DNA from: JBCFAY01 sp038562375
Lineage (GTDB): Bacteria; Bacillota; Clostridia; Christensenellales; CAG-138
Direction of reading: 5' to 3'
DNA: 64,000 nucleotides
Assembly (NCBI GenBank): GCA_038562375.1
Contig: JBCFAY010000007.1
Span: 1-64,000, forward strand
The position numbers were made by a program, and so were the translations under genes. The notes beneath the pieces were generated by a model. That model was given only the letters and a program-made list of their open reading frames with translations, had not been told where the DNA came from and ran no database searches. Shown piece after piece: positions 1-7,970 of this stretch (positions are counted from its first letter, which is position 1; each line of letters opens with the position of its first letter).

Positions 1-144
1 TGGTCAGTATCTCTACTGACTTCTTTACTCTTTTCAGGTACTTCTATAGCGCGCCCCCGCGCTTGGAATTGTCTGGTTCGTCTTTTTCTTCTTCTCACTA
101 TATGGTTTTCAAGGTGCGACCCTCCCTTTCGGGACAGCTTCTAT
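1..144 (-). other. Probable rRNA operon leader region
   Basis: No open reading frame fits here. On the minus strand the transcript has a short GAAA-capped hairpin (CCC-GAAA-GGG, about 125-136) followed by CACCTTGAAAACC at about 105-117. That string resembles the CTTTGAAAACT-type antitermination/leader sequence common before rRNA genes in Bacillota. I infer that the 16S gene lies beyond position 1. It could also be a tRNA or other stable RNA operon leader. Confidence 0.4.
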
Positions 145-173
145 ATCTTATCAAACACCTACCCGCCTGTCAA
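145..173 (-). promoter_or_regulatory. Candidate rRNA operon promoter
   Basis: Reading the minus strand, a consensus -35 TTGACA (168-173) and a -10 TAAGAT (145-150) are separated by 17 bp, directly downstream of mnmA and pointing out of the window. The bases just upstream are A-rich, as in an UP element. The transcript would continue into the leader described in the next entry. The assignment to an rRNA operon is inference, because no rRNA sequence lies inside the window. Confidence 0.5.
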
Positions 174-202
174 CGCCTTTTTGACGTTTTTACGATGAAA
201 GA

Positions 203-1330
203 TTAAATTTCCATTTCGTTGCCTCGCGGCAACGAAAACTTCTTAAGCGGCTTGCTGTTTTCAATCGGTCCTCCTCCGAGGCATGCGTCGCCGTCGTAGA
301 ACACCGCCCACTGCCCCGGCGTAATCGCCCTTTGAGGTTCATCGAACACAACGTGGACGCTTTCTTCGCATACATGCACCGTAACCGGCTGGTCCGGCTG
401 CCTGTAACGGAACTTCGCCGTGCAGCGGAAGGCTTTTGAAGGCGCTCTCCCCGCGATCCAGTTCACTTTCCCGGTGGTCAGCTCGGTCGAAAAAAGCTCC
501 TCGTGCTCGCCCTGCTGAACGATCAGCAGATTGCGCTCCAAATCTTTTCCGATCACGAACCAGCTCTCGCCGCTGCCGTCGTTCCTGCCGCCGATTCCAA
601 GCCCGCGGCGTTGCCCGAGCGTATAATACATCAAGCCGTCGTGGCGCGCTATGATCTTGCCGGAAAGATCCACCATATTTCCCGGCTGCGCGGGCAGATA
701 CTGCATCAAGAATTTCTTGAAGTTGCGCTCTCCGATAAAGCAGACCCCGGTGGAATCCCGTTTGTGAGCGGTCGTAAGCCCCGCCTTGGCCGCGATTTGG
801 CGAACTTCGCTCTTGTTCAGGCCGCCGATCGGAAACATCGCCCTACTAAGCTGATCCTGCCCAAGTCCCGCAAGAAAATACGTTTGATCCTTATTTTTGT
901 CCGTCGCGCGCAAAAGCCGCACTCCTGCGCCGCTTCTTTCGAGCCTTGCATAATGGCCGGTAGCAAGCGCCGATGCGCCGGTACCCATCGCAAACTCCAA
1001 AAACGCTTCGAATTTAATCTCGCTGTTGCACAGGATATCGGGGTTGGGCGTTCGTCCGGCCCGATATTCGTCCAAAAAAAACGAAAATACCCGCTGTTGG
1101 TATTCCCTGGTAAAATTCACCGTATAGTACGGCACGCCGATGTGCTCGCAGACCCTTTGTACATCCTCGTAGTCGCCCGTAGAGGTGCATACGCCGTCCT
1201 CGTCCGATTCCTCCCAATTCTTCATGAATACGCCGATCACCTTGACGCCCTGTTCCTTGAGAAGGAGCGCGGCGACGGAAGAATCCACTCCCCCGGACAT
1301 CCCCACGATAACGTGGCCGTCGCTGATCAT
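203..1330 (-). CDS. mnmA: tRNA-specific 2-thiouridylase MnmA
   Basis: MnmA adenylates U34 of Lys/Glu/Gln tRNAs and replaces the 2-oxygen with sulfur received as persulfide. The 375-residue protein has the PP-loop MSGGVDSS (11-18) and both catalytic cysteines, Cys101 in PDILCN and Cys197 in STGVCFIGE, followed by the usual beta-barrel C-terminal part. The length fits the family (about 360-375), with a short extra charged tail. The ATG at 1330 follows an AGGGA-type ribosome site. No IscS-type cysteine desulfurase is next to it. A MarR regulator lies 19 bp upstream and may be co-transcribed. Confidence 0.97.
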   Translation of the reverse strand: MISDGHVIVGMSGGVDSSVAALLLKEQGVKVIGVFMKNWEESDEDGVCTSTGDYEDVQRVCEHIGVPYYTVNFTREYQQRVFSFFLDEYRAGRTPNPDILCNSEIKFEAFLEFAMGTGASALATGHYARLERSGAGVRLLRATDKNKDQTYFLAGLGQDQLSRAMFPIGGLNKSEVRQIAAKAGLTTAHKRDSTGVCFIGERNFKKFLMQYLPAQPGNMVDLSGKIIARHDGLMYYTLGQRRGLGIGGRNDGSGESWFVIGKDLERNLLIVQQGEHEELFSTELTTGKVNWIAGRAPSKAFRCTAKFRYRQPDQPVTVHVCEESVHVVFDEPQRAITPGQWAVFYDGDACLGGGPIENSKPLKKFSLPRGNEMEI

Positions 1331-1349
1331 GGTTCCCTGTCCTTTCCCG

Positions 1350-1808
1350 TCATGACTGAATTCTGGTCTTAAGCTCCGAAAGGCCCTTTAACATGCGCTC
1401 GAGCAGTTCAAGAAACGCCTGACGCTCGTCGCCGTCGAAGCTCGCGAGCATGGTCGAATAGATCATATCGTAATCGATCTCGCACCAGCGCGCGAATTCC
1501 TCTCCCTTCTTGGTCAGGGCGATCCGATTGCACCGGCTGTCCGTTTTATCCTGAGCGCGCTTGATAAAGCCGCTGCGCTCCATCCGTTTGAGCGATACGC
1601 CCACGGACGCCTTGCTGACGTTCAACATGCCCGCAAGCTCGTTTTGCGTCGGCTTCTGCGCGTTTTTGAGCGCAAAGAGCACGGCGGGCTGGCCCGCATA
1701 CAGGCCGTATTTGCTCAGGGTTCTCTGCATACAAAAATGATAGGTCTGCACGAGCTCTTCAAAAACGCTTCCTATCGTTCGCTGCGAATGCTTGTTTAAG
1801 TCATCCAT
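1350..1808 (-). CDS. MarR family transcriptional regulator
   Basis: This 152-residue winged-helix regulator has the MarR layout: an N-terminal dimerisation helix, a recognition helix region around residues 55-80 (NELAGMLNVSKASVGVSLKRME), and a wing with DSRCNRIALTKKGEE near 95-110. It should act as a dimer on a palindromic operator and respond to a small ligand or oxidant. Its target is unknown. It lies between the glycerate-kinase-like gene and mnmA on the same strand, so local control is possible but not shown. Confidence 0.9.
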   Translation of the reverse strand: MDDLNKHSQRTIGSVFEELVQTYHFCMQRTLSKYGLYAGQPAVLFALKNAQKPTQNELAGMLNVSKASVGVSLKRMERSGFIKRAQDKTDSRCNRIALTKKGEEFARWCEIDYDMIYSTMLASFDGDERQAFLELLERMLKGLSELKTRIQS

Positions 1809-1896
1809 CTGGAACCGTCCTCATCCAAATCGTTATTTATCCATACTCGCCTTCGCTCTTAAAGAAAGCCGTACCGGTTGCTTCATCGGCCGGCGC

Positions 1897-3492
1897 TCAG
1901 CCGAGCCGCGGTCCCGGCCTCCTGATCCTGCGCACGCCGAGCTTTTCCACATCGCGCCCGATGCGGATAAACTGGAACATGCGATCCGCAGCCTCGTCCA
2001 GGAGCTGTCCGGCATTCTCCAGAGCGCGCGACCTCGACATCGGCGCATTGATCGCCGGCATAATCGCCGCCTTGGAGAGCAGCGCGTTTTCGAGCACCTC
2101 CGAGTCCACGCAGCCGGCCACCATCGCAACCGGTACGTTGTGATCGCGGCAGCGTTCGAGCAGCACCGGCAGGAGACTGCCCTTTTCCATGCTTTCCCGT
2201 TCGAGCCGCTCTGTGGCGGTAACCGCAAGGGAAACACCCCGGAGCAGCCCGTCGAAATCGATCGCATTGAAATATGCGTCGATACCGGTATCAAACCGGG
2301 CGCGAAACAGCGATTCGAGAAGCAGACCGGTCCCACAGCACGCAAAGGAGAATTCGGTGTCCGCTTCCACGGACATCGCCTCCCTCAGAACGCGATGGAA
2401 TGTGGAAGTTCCGCGCCGAAATGGTTCCACCGACGCTTCGCCGTACGCCTTAGCGTATTGCGCGTACATCTCTCCCTCGTTGGTCCCATTGGTGCACATT
2501 GCGCGGAAACGTGTTTGCAGAACTCCCGGATGCAGATACTCAAGATCGATCTTACAGACGTGCCCAAGGTCTTCCGGCGCGCCCAAGAGCTCGTTATCCG
2601 CCTCGTCGAAGAACTTTACGCCCAGAGCCCGCGCGATTCCCATGCCGCAGTCCGCGGGATAATAGTCGTCGACAGCGATCAGGATTTCGCGCAGCCCTTC
2701 GTCCAACGCGCGGCGAATGATCTCGCCCGCCCCAAAAGAGGTTCCCCGCACGGGCTCGCGGGGCTTGGTCGTTTTGCCCTCCGTCGCGTACAGCTCGATC
2801 ACGGCGGTCTTTCCGTAAAGGACGCCGAAGCCGAAGTCCTCCTTTTGATCCATGATATCCCGAAGGCTTACCTTTCTAAGCACGCCGTCGGCCGCTACGA
2901 CGGCCGCGTTCACCGCGCCCCGCCCGGTATAACAAACGGGGACGGGCACCACCTTTACGCCCATAAAATGCCGCCTCGCGGCGCTGGTCAGCCGCTTGAT
3001 CGCTTCCCGCGACGCAATGCTGCCCTCCATCTCGCCGGGCGCAAGGAGTATTTTAACGCCCTTGCCGACCGGCCTGCGCTTGCCGCGTTTTTTGGGGATG
3101 TGTACGCCTCCGGGCAGCCCCTCGCCGCCCTCGAGCGACCCGTCGCGCTGGACCTGGCCCAGATAGCGCGGCTCCTTGATCTCCAGAAGGAAATTGGTCT
3201 GAACGAACGGATGCTGCGACGCGAGATGCATATCGATGCCGGCATCCTCGCTGAGCATGGCGTAGATTTTTTTCATCTGCTGGAACTTGCCGTTTGTGAG
3301 GATGCATTGATAGATATTCTCATTGCCCAACGACGTCTGTTCGGTAACGTCGGCGTGCAGGCGGAGATTGTGCACATCCGACGCCGTAAGCACGGAGAAC
3401 ACCTCTTCCCACAACCTGCGCTCGACATCCGCAGTCAATTCCTCCTGCAGAAGATCGAACCGTATACCCAATCCAAACTTTTGTACCTTCAT
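1897..3492 (-). CDS. Divergent glycerate-kinase-like protein with N-terminal extension
   Basis: The 531-residue protein has two parts. Residues 1 to about 145 match nothing I recognise. Residues 146-515 follow the type I glycerate kinase (GlxK/GarK) fold end to end: KILLAPGEMEGS (147-158), VPVPVCYTGRGAV (182-194), GKTAVIELYA (227-236), RALGVKFFDEADNEL (288-302) and VPVAMVAGCV (453-462). Every active-site signature is altered: DSxKGS became GEMEGS, DGGEGT became CYTGRGA, GGSATNDGG became VDDYYPADCG and TGEGR became TATER. Glycerate phosphorylation is therefore doubtful; a pseudoenzyme or a kinase with changed chemistry is more likely. It starts 8 bp after a small membrane-protein gene and is probably in one operon with it and rluD. 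Confidence 0.75.
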   Translation of the reverse strand: MKVQKFGLGIRFDLLQEELTADVERRLWEEVFSVLTASDVHNLRLHADVTEQTSLGNENIYQCILTNGKFQQMKKIYAMLSEDAGIDMHLASQHPFVQTNFLLEIKEPRYLGQVQRDGSLEGGEGLPGGVHIPKKRGKRRPVGKGVKILLAPGEMEGSIASREAIKRLTSAARRHFMGVKVVPVPVCYTGRGAVNAAVVAADGVLRKVSLRDIMDQKEDFGFGVLYGKTAVIELYATEGKTTKPREPVRGTSFGAGEIIRRALDEGLREILIAVDDYYPADCGMGIARALGVKFFDEADNELLGAPEDLGHVCKIDLEYLHPGVLQTRFRAMCTNGTNEGEMYAQYAKAYGEASVEPFRRGTSTFHRVLREAMSVEADTEFSFACCGTGLLLESLFRARFDTGIDAYFNAIDFDGLLRGVSLAVTATERLERESMEKGSLLPVLLERCRDHNVPVAMVAGCVDSEVLENALLSKAAIMPAINAPMSRSRALENAGQLLDEAADRMFQFIRIGRDVEKLGVRRIRRPGPRLG

Positions 3493-3499
3493 GAAGCAC

Positions 3500-4189
3500 C
3501 TACCTCTTCGCGGTTTCCACCTCGATCGAAAGATGAATGGTTTGGTAATCGTCTTGCTCCCTGAAAGAAGCGCTCAGCGTAAACGCGTCCTCTTCGCGGG
3601 AAAACGCCTTACGATCCAGCAGCGCAGCCTCCACCGCCGCGTCCATACGATCGCGAGCGGCGTAGCTGAACGCCGCATTGGTGCCGAGGGTCTCCATGCA
3701 CGCGTTGAGCGCAGTATGAAGTCTCTTGCAGAACGCCTTATAGTCCTGCTCGCGCCATATCTGCGCTATTGGGTCATCGTCCAGCGGCCCTGGATTTTTA
3801 CAAATAATCAGCTCTAGGGTGACCGCCGTCACTTTCCCCGCGCCGTCTAAGGAACAAACGAACCTGTCGTCCTTCGAAAAGTCCCCTGACAAGAACTTAT
3901 ATATAGCCGTCGTTTCTCCGCGTTCGAGTTCTATCCCCCAGATGCCCGCATCATTAAGCCCAACTAGAAACGCATCGAGCGTCAGAAGCTCAGGTCCGCC
4001 GTCCGACGATTTTGCATCATCCGACGTTTCGTCCAACGTTTCGTCCATTAGATCCTTCAGCGATATCGTGAATCGGTCGGGATCGGCATTCCGCTCCGTC
4101 ACGCGCCAGACAACGAGCGCGATCAGGCAGAGCGCCACAGCGGCGCCGACATAGATCCACCCGGAACGATTTGGTTTGGAACCTCCCAA
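3500..4189 (-). CDS. Single-pass membrane protein of unknown function
   Basis: I place the start at a TTG (4189) because an AAGGGGG ribosome site sits 8 bp upstream, overlapping the stop region of rluD; the upstream ATG at 4318 would run far into rluD. The resulting 229-residue protein has a short basic N-terminus, one transmembrane helix (about residues 12-30, WIYVGAAVALCLIALVVW) and an extracytoplasmic domain rich in Asp, Glu and Ser. I recognise no family. It is followed closely by the glycerate-kinase-like gene, so a shared role is possible. Confidence 0.7.
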   Translation of the reverse strand: MGGSKPNRSGWIYVGAAVALCLIALVVWRVTERNADPDRFTISLKDLMDETLDETSDDAKSSDGGPELLTLDAFLVGLNDAGIWGIELERGETTAIYKFLSGDFSKDDRFVCSLDGAGKVTAVTLELIICKNPGPLDDDPIAQIWREQDYKAFCKRLHTALNACMETLGTNAAFSYAARDRMDAAVEAALLDRKAFSREEDAFTLSASFREQDDYQTIHLSIEVETAKR

Positions 4190-4203
4190 GAGTACAGCCC
4201 CCT

Positions 4204-5175
4204 TTATGAATCGCTTCGGTCGTCCCCGTCGCCCGCCCAGCGAGCGGTGCCATCCCATCCCGCACGCCGCAGCGCGTCGAGAAAATACTTTGGCGGCGGC
4301 GCAAACAAGCTCATGCACTCCCCCGTGCCCGGGTGACGGAAGAAGAGCCGCACCGCGTGCAGGGCCTGTCCGTCAAGCCCGAGCGCAGGTTTTTGCCTTC
4401 CGTATACCACATCGCCCGCCACGGGATGCTTGATATGCGCCATATGCACCCGGATCTGGTGCGTGCGTCCCGTTTCGAGAACGACCTCGAGCAGCGTATA
4501 GTCGCCGTAACGGTCGAGTACCGTCCAATGCGTCACCGCGCTGCGGCCGTCCGGAACGACGGCCATCCGTTTGCGGTCGGTCCGGTGCCGTCCAATCGGC
4601 GCATCGACGGTGCCGGTATCCTCTTTTAAATTACCTTCCACCAGCGCGAGATAAGTGCGCCGGGCGGAATGATCCTTCATCTGTTTGGCGAGCGCCAGAT
4701 GCGCGGCGTCGTTTTTGGCGATCACAAGGAGGCCCGACGTCATTTTATCGATCCGATGCACGATCCCCGGCCGCATTTGACCGCCGATCCCCGAGAGATC
4801 CTTCATATGATAGAGAATGGCGTTGACCAGGGTTTCGTCCCAATGGCCGGGCGCCGGATGAACGACCATGCCCTGCGGCTTATCGATCACGGCGATATCC
4901 GCGTCCTGATAGAGGATAGTAAGCGGCAGATCCCGCGCGCAAACATCCGCGGGCGCCGGCGGCGAGAATACGAGGGTTAGCTTATCCTTGGACTTCAGCT
5001 TAAGGTTCGCCTTGGGCTGTTTGCCGTTGACGAACACTTCACCCTGAGCGATCATGCGCGCGATCGCCGAGCGCGTGCAGCCCGACACCTGCGCCGCGTA
5101 CACGTCCACGCGCGCGCCGCCCTCTTCGACGATATAGGTTTGCTGCGAATCCGCCGGGCTCCCCTGATCCGTCAA
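4204..5175 (-). CDS. RluA/RluD family 23S rRNA pseudouridine synthase
   Basis: The enzyme isomerises specific uridines of rRNA to pseudouridine. From a TTG start at 5175 it has 323 residues: an S4 RNA-binding domain (about 20-66) and the RluA catalytic domain with HRIDKMTSGLLV carrying the catalytic Asp143, plus RTHQIRVHMAHIKHPVAGD. The start overlaps the lspA stop as TTGA and is preceded by GGGGAGG at 7 bp. The longer ATG-initiated reading (to 5259) would overlap lspA by 88 bp. lspA followed by rluD is a standard pair in Bacillota. Confidence 0.93.
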   Translation of the reverse strand: MTDQGSPADSQQTYIVEEGGARVDVYAAQVSGCTRSAIARMIAQGEVFVNGKQPKANLKLKSKDKLTLVFSPPAPADVCARDLPLTILYQDADIAVIDKPQGMVVHPAPGHWDETLVNAILYHMKDLSGIGGQMRPGIVHRIDKMTSGLLVIAKNDAAHLALAKQMKDHSARRTYLALVEGNLKEDTGTVDAPIGRHRTDRKRMAVVPDGRSAVTHWTVLDRYGDYTLLEVVLETGRTHQIRVHMAHIKHPVAGDVVYGRQKPALGLDGQALHAVRLFFRHPGTGECMSLFAPPPKYFLDALRRAGWDGTARWAGDGDDRSDS

Positions 5176-5726
5176 GGCGCATCCTCCCCGTTTGGATGGT
5201 GTTCCGCGGTTTCGGCGGGAGGAACGCGTTTTTTCTTCTTGCCGCCGTGTTCTTCCCACTCCGCCATCAGCTTGCGGCCTTTTTTACAAAACAAAACATC
5301 GATGCCCAGCAGCACCGCGCCGACGCTCACCGCGCTGTCCGCCGCGTTGAACACCGCGAAATTGATCAGCCGGAAATCGAGCATGTCCCGTACGTATCCA
5401 AGGAACGCGCGGTCGATGAGGTTGCCGATCGCCCCGGCGACGATCAGTGCGAGCGAAAAGCGCAGCAGCGGATGAAGCCGCTTATGAAAGCGTATCAGCA
5501 CGAAAACGATCGCGCAGATCGCGATGAGCGTGATCGGGATCAGCAGCCAATGCTGCCCCTGAAGTATCCCGAAGGAGGCTCCTCGATTCTTGGCAAACGT
5601 AAAATGAAAAACGCCCTCCCAAACGGGAAAGGTATTGCCGGGAAGCTGCGTGAGCAGCCGCTCCGCGGCGATTTTCGAGGCCTGATCGACCAAGAGCAAC
5701 AGGAATATGATAATCGTCTCGAGCAT
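5172..5726 (-). CDS. lspA: Lipoprotein signal peptidase (signal peptidase II)
   Basis: LspA cleaves the signal peptide of diacylglyceryl-modified prolipoproteins in the cytoplasmic membrane. The 184-residue protein has four predicted membrane segments and the two catalytic aspartates, Asp105 in GNLIDR and Asp130 in FNAAD. A charged, basic C-terminal tail of about 30 residues (KKKKR) extends past the usual end. The TGA stop overlaps the TTG start of the pseudouridine synthase, implying translational coupling. A substrate lipoprotein gene (peptide-binding protein) lies just upstream. Confidence 0.96.
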   Translation of the reverse strand: MLETIIIFLLLLVDQASKIAAERLLTQLPGNTFPVWEGVFHFTFAKNRGASFGILQGQHWLLIPITLIAICAIVFVLIRFHKRLHPLLRFSLALIVAGAIGNLIDRAFLGYVRDMLDFRLINFAVFNAADSAVSVGAVLLGIDVLFCKKGRKLMAEWEEHGGKKKKRVPPAETAEHHPNGEDAP

Positions 5727-5761
5727 GGTTCCTCCATGAAGATCAATCGTATCGCAGATTT

Positions 5762-5790
5762 ACTATATCACAGCTTACGATTCAATGGAA
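5762..5790 (-). promoter_or_regulatory. Candidate lspA promoter (extended -10)
   Basis: On the minus strand a -10 TATAGT (5762-5767) is preceded by TGA, giving an extended -10, with a weak -35 TTCCAT (5785-5790) at 17 bp. It lies in the 71-bp gap between the peptide-binding lipoprotein gene and lspA. Confidence 0.4.
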
Positions 5791-5797
5791 TCATGGA

Positions 5798-7432
5798 TCA
5801 ACCGCTGTAGAAATACCATTGATCGATATCTTTTAAAAGATCGGGCTTGCGGATCTCCGAAACGCCCTTGAGCTCGCTCGTGTACACGACGCTGTGGAGC
5901 CTGAAGTACAGCGTGATGAACGGAAGCTCCTGCACGAAAGCGAGCTGAAACTGGCTCGCCGCGTCCCGGAACGACTTTTCATCCGCCGCGGTCACCATGT
6001 TTTTGACCAGATCGTTGAGGGATTGCCCCGCGTAGCCGCCGTAGTTCTTAGAGCCGCCGCTCAGGAGCGGACGAACGTCGTTGTTGCGCGCGAGGTTGAG
6101 CCCGACGAGCGCGAGGTCGAAATCGCCGCTCTCGAGGCGCTGCTCATACTCATTGCTTTCGGACGCGAGCGAAAATGCGGCCGTTTCCACCTCAACCTTG
6201 ATTCCGATCTTCTGCAGTTGGCTCGCGATCATATTCGCGGCGTCCTTGCGCGCGCCCGACTCCGTCGTTTCGTTTACCAAAAGGGTGAAAGTAAGCTCGT
6301 TCGCGCTGTTCGGATATTCGAGGTACTCATCGTCGTCCGTGTTTTCAAAGCCCGCTTTTGTTAAAAGCTCCGTCGCCTTGGCGGGATTGTAATCGTAGAC
6401 CTTGGACTTGCTCTCGTACACGAAGGAATCGGGCGCGACGGGCACGTCCGCCGCGAACGCGCGGTTCATATAGATGTTGGTGATCAGTTCGTTGCGGTCG
6501 ATCCCGTAAGCGATCGCCTTGCGGATTTCAGGGGTCGACAGCAGCGCGTTATGATGGTTGACGAGCAGCAGCTCCACGTTCTGCGTCATCATGTCGATCA
6601 TCGAAGTATTGTCCTCCTCGCGATAGCGGCCCACCGACAGGGAGGAGGTCGGAACGAAATTGAGCTGCCCCGCCAGGTAGGAGGCAAGCGCGGTCTCGTT
6701 GTTTTCCCGGGGCTCGAAAACCACCTTCGAAATATACGGCGTGTGCTTCCACCATTGCTCGTTGGCGGCCAGAACGATCTCTTCATCGCTGACCGAGGTA
6801 AAGACATACGGCCCCGTCCCCGGTGAAGAGCCGGTGGTCTGCGAGCAAAGAACCGGAAAGAGGAGCGCGTAGAGCGACGCGAGACCGGGCTGCTTCATCG
6901 TAATCTTGAGCGTGCTCTCGTCGACGGCCTCATAGGATTCCACATAGTTGAACACGAACGAATAGTACGAAGTATCGCCTAGCGCAAGGAGCTTGTCGAG
7001 CGTGTATTTGACATCCTGCGCGGTCAGGAAATAATCCGTCCCCTGCCAGCGTACGCTTTTGCGCAGATTAAACGTCCAAACGCGGCCGGAATCGTCGCTC
7101 GTCCAGTTTTCGGCAAGCGCGGGCGTAAAGCGGCCGCTCTGGTCGCAGCTTAAAAGCTGCTCATAGGCCAGCGAGAACATGGCCGCAACCTCTTCGGTAT
7201 TCACCAGGAGCGGATTCGTAACGTCCGCATTGATGGAAACCGGCAGCCTTAATTCCCCGCCGCCCTGGGGCGGGGGCGAAGCCGCCGGAGTCTGAATACC
7301 GGAGGTAGGCGACGTATTGTTCAAATCCGCGTCGCAGCCCGCAAAAACCGCCAGCGCGGCGAGGCACAGAACCAGGCTAATCGCCCGCCTGAAATGCGTC
7401 CGGGTACAGCGCTTGGTATTTTTCATAGGCAT
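5798..7432 (-). CDS. Peptide/nickel-type ABC transporter substrate-binding lipoprotein
   Basis: This is a family 5 extracellular solute-binding protein (OppA/DppA type) anchored as a lipoprotein. From the ATG at 7432 (AAGG ribosome site; ATG 7426 is the alternative) the 544-residue product has a signal peptide ending in the lipobox VFAGC near residue 25, a Ser/Thr/Pro linker, and the SBP_bac_5 fold (ALAENWTSDDSGRVWTFNLR; IRKAIAYGIDRNELI). No permease or ATPase genes are nearby, so it is an orphan binding protein. Its 5' end overlaps the transglycosylase gene by 56 bp. Ligand unknown. Confidence 0.88.
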   Translation of the reverse strand: MPMKNTKRCTRTHFRRAISLVLCLAALAVFAGCDADLNNTSPTSGIQTPAASPPPQGGGELRLPVSINADVTNPLLVNTEEVAAMFSLAYEQLLSCDQSGRFTPALAENWTSDDSGRVWTFNLRKSVRWQGTDYFLTAQDVKYTLDKLLALGDTSYYSFVFNYVESYEAVDESTLKITMKQPGLASLYALLFPVLCSQTTGSSPGTGPYVFTSVSDEEIVLAANEQWWKHTPYISKVVFEPRENNETALASYLAGQLNFVPTSSLSVGRYREEDNTSMIDMMTQNVELLLVNHHNALLSTPEIRKAIAYGIDRNELITNIYMNRAFAADVPVAPDSFVYESKSKVYDYNPAKATELLTKAGFENTDDDEYLEYPNSANELTFTLLVNETTESGARKDAANMIASQLQKIGIKVEVETAAFSLASESNEYEQRLESGDFDLALVGLNLARNNDVRPLLSGGSKNYGGYAGQSLNDLVKNMVTAADEKSFRDAASQFQLAFVQELPFITLYFRLHSVVYTSELKGVSEIRKPDLLKDIDQWYFYSG

Positions 7433-7970
7433 ATAAGACCTTCTCCACATATGCGTCGGTTTCCTCAAAAGGGATGTTCTTGAGCTGACCGTCCTCCGAG
7501 AGTCCGCCGTCTTCCAGCCATTTGTCAACATTCCCGTGACCGGCGTTGTACGCCGCGAGCACGTTGACGACGTTGCTCGAGAACCGCTCCATCAAAAATT
7601 CAAGATACCAGCAGCCCATCCGGATGCTGACTTCCGGGTCCGTAAGCTTCTCGGACTTGAATTTCTTCATCCCGAGCTTCTCCGCGATCCATTCACCCGT
7701 TTCGGGCATGATCTGCATCAGGCCGATCGCGCCGCTTTTTGAAACCGCGTCCGCCCGGCCGCTGCTTTCGCAGTGGATCACCGCGGCGACAAGGTACGGG
7801 TCGATCTCATATTCGGCGGAATACTCCGCGATCAGCTCCTTATAGTCGAGCTTGTAGCGCCTTAGCTCCAAAATGTGCGTGAGCGTGATCGCGCCCACGA
7901 TGCAAAGAACGAGCAATATCGCCGCCAGTATCAGCAGGCTTCGGGAACGGCGCTTGGCCGGAACGCTCAT
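7377..7970 (-). CDS. Membrane-anchored lytic transglycosylase (SLT domain)
   Basis: The 197-residue protein cleaves glycan strands of peptidoglycan with 1,6-anhydro product formation, by family. It has an N-terminal membrane helix (about 12-32), then an SLT domain with the catalytic glutamate in HCESSGRADAVSKSGAIG, plus LMQIMPETG and AYNAGHGNVDKW. The start ATG at 7970 overlaps the coaE stop as ATGA, supporting this start over an ATG at 8000. It is part of the polA-coaE operon. Confidence 0.93.
   Translation of the reverse strand: MSVPAKRRSRSLLILAAILLVLCIVGAITLTHILELRRYKLDYKELIAEYSAEYEIDPYLVAAVIHCESSGRADAVSKSGAIGLMQIMPETGEWIAEKLGMKKFKSEKLTDPEVSIRMGCWYLEFLMERFSSNVVNVLAAYNAGHGNVDKWLEDGGLSEDGQLKNIPFEETDAYVEKVLYAYEKYQALYPDAFQAGD

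Noticed and set aside
1792..3564. Plus-strand open frame of 590 codons opposite the glycerate-kinase-like gene
   Set aside because: It is an antisense frame kept open by GC-rich codon bias; no ribosome site or family resemblance, while the minus-strand frame shows clear homology.
7377..7432. Possible frameshift where the peptide-binding lipoprotein gene overlaps the transglycosylase gene by 56 bp
   Set aside because: Both proteins have complete, normal N- and C-termini; the overlap is simply a nested start.
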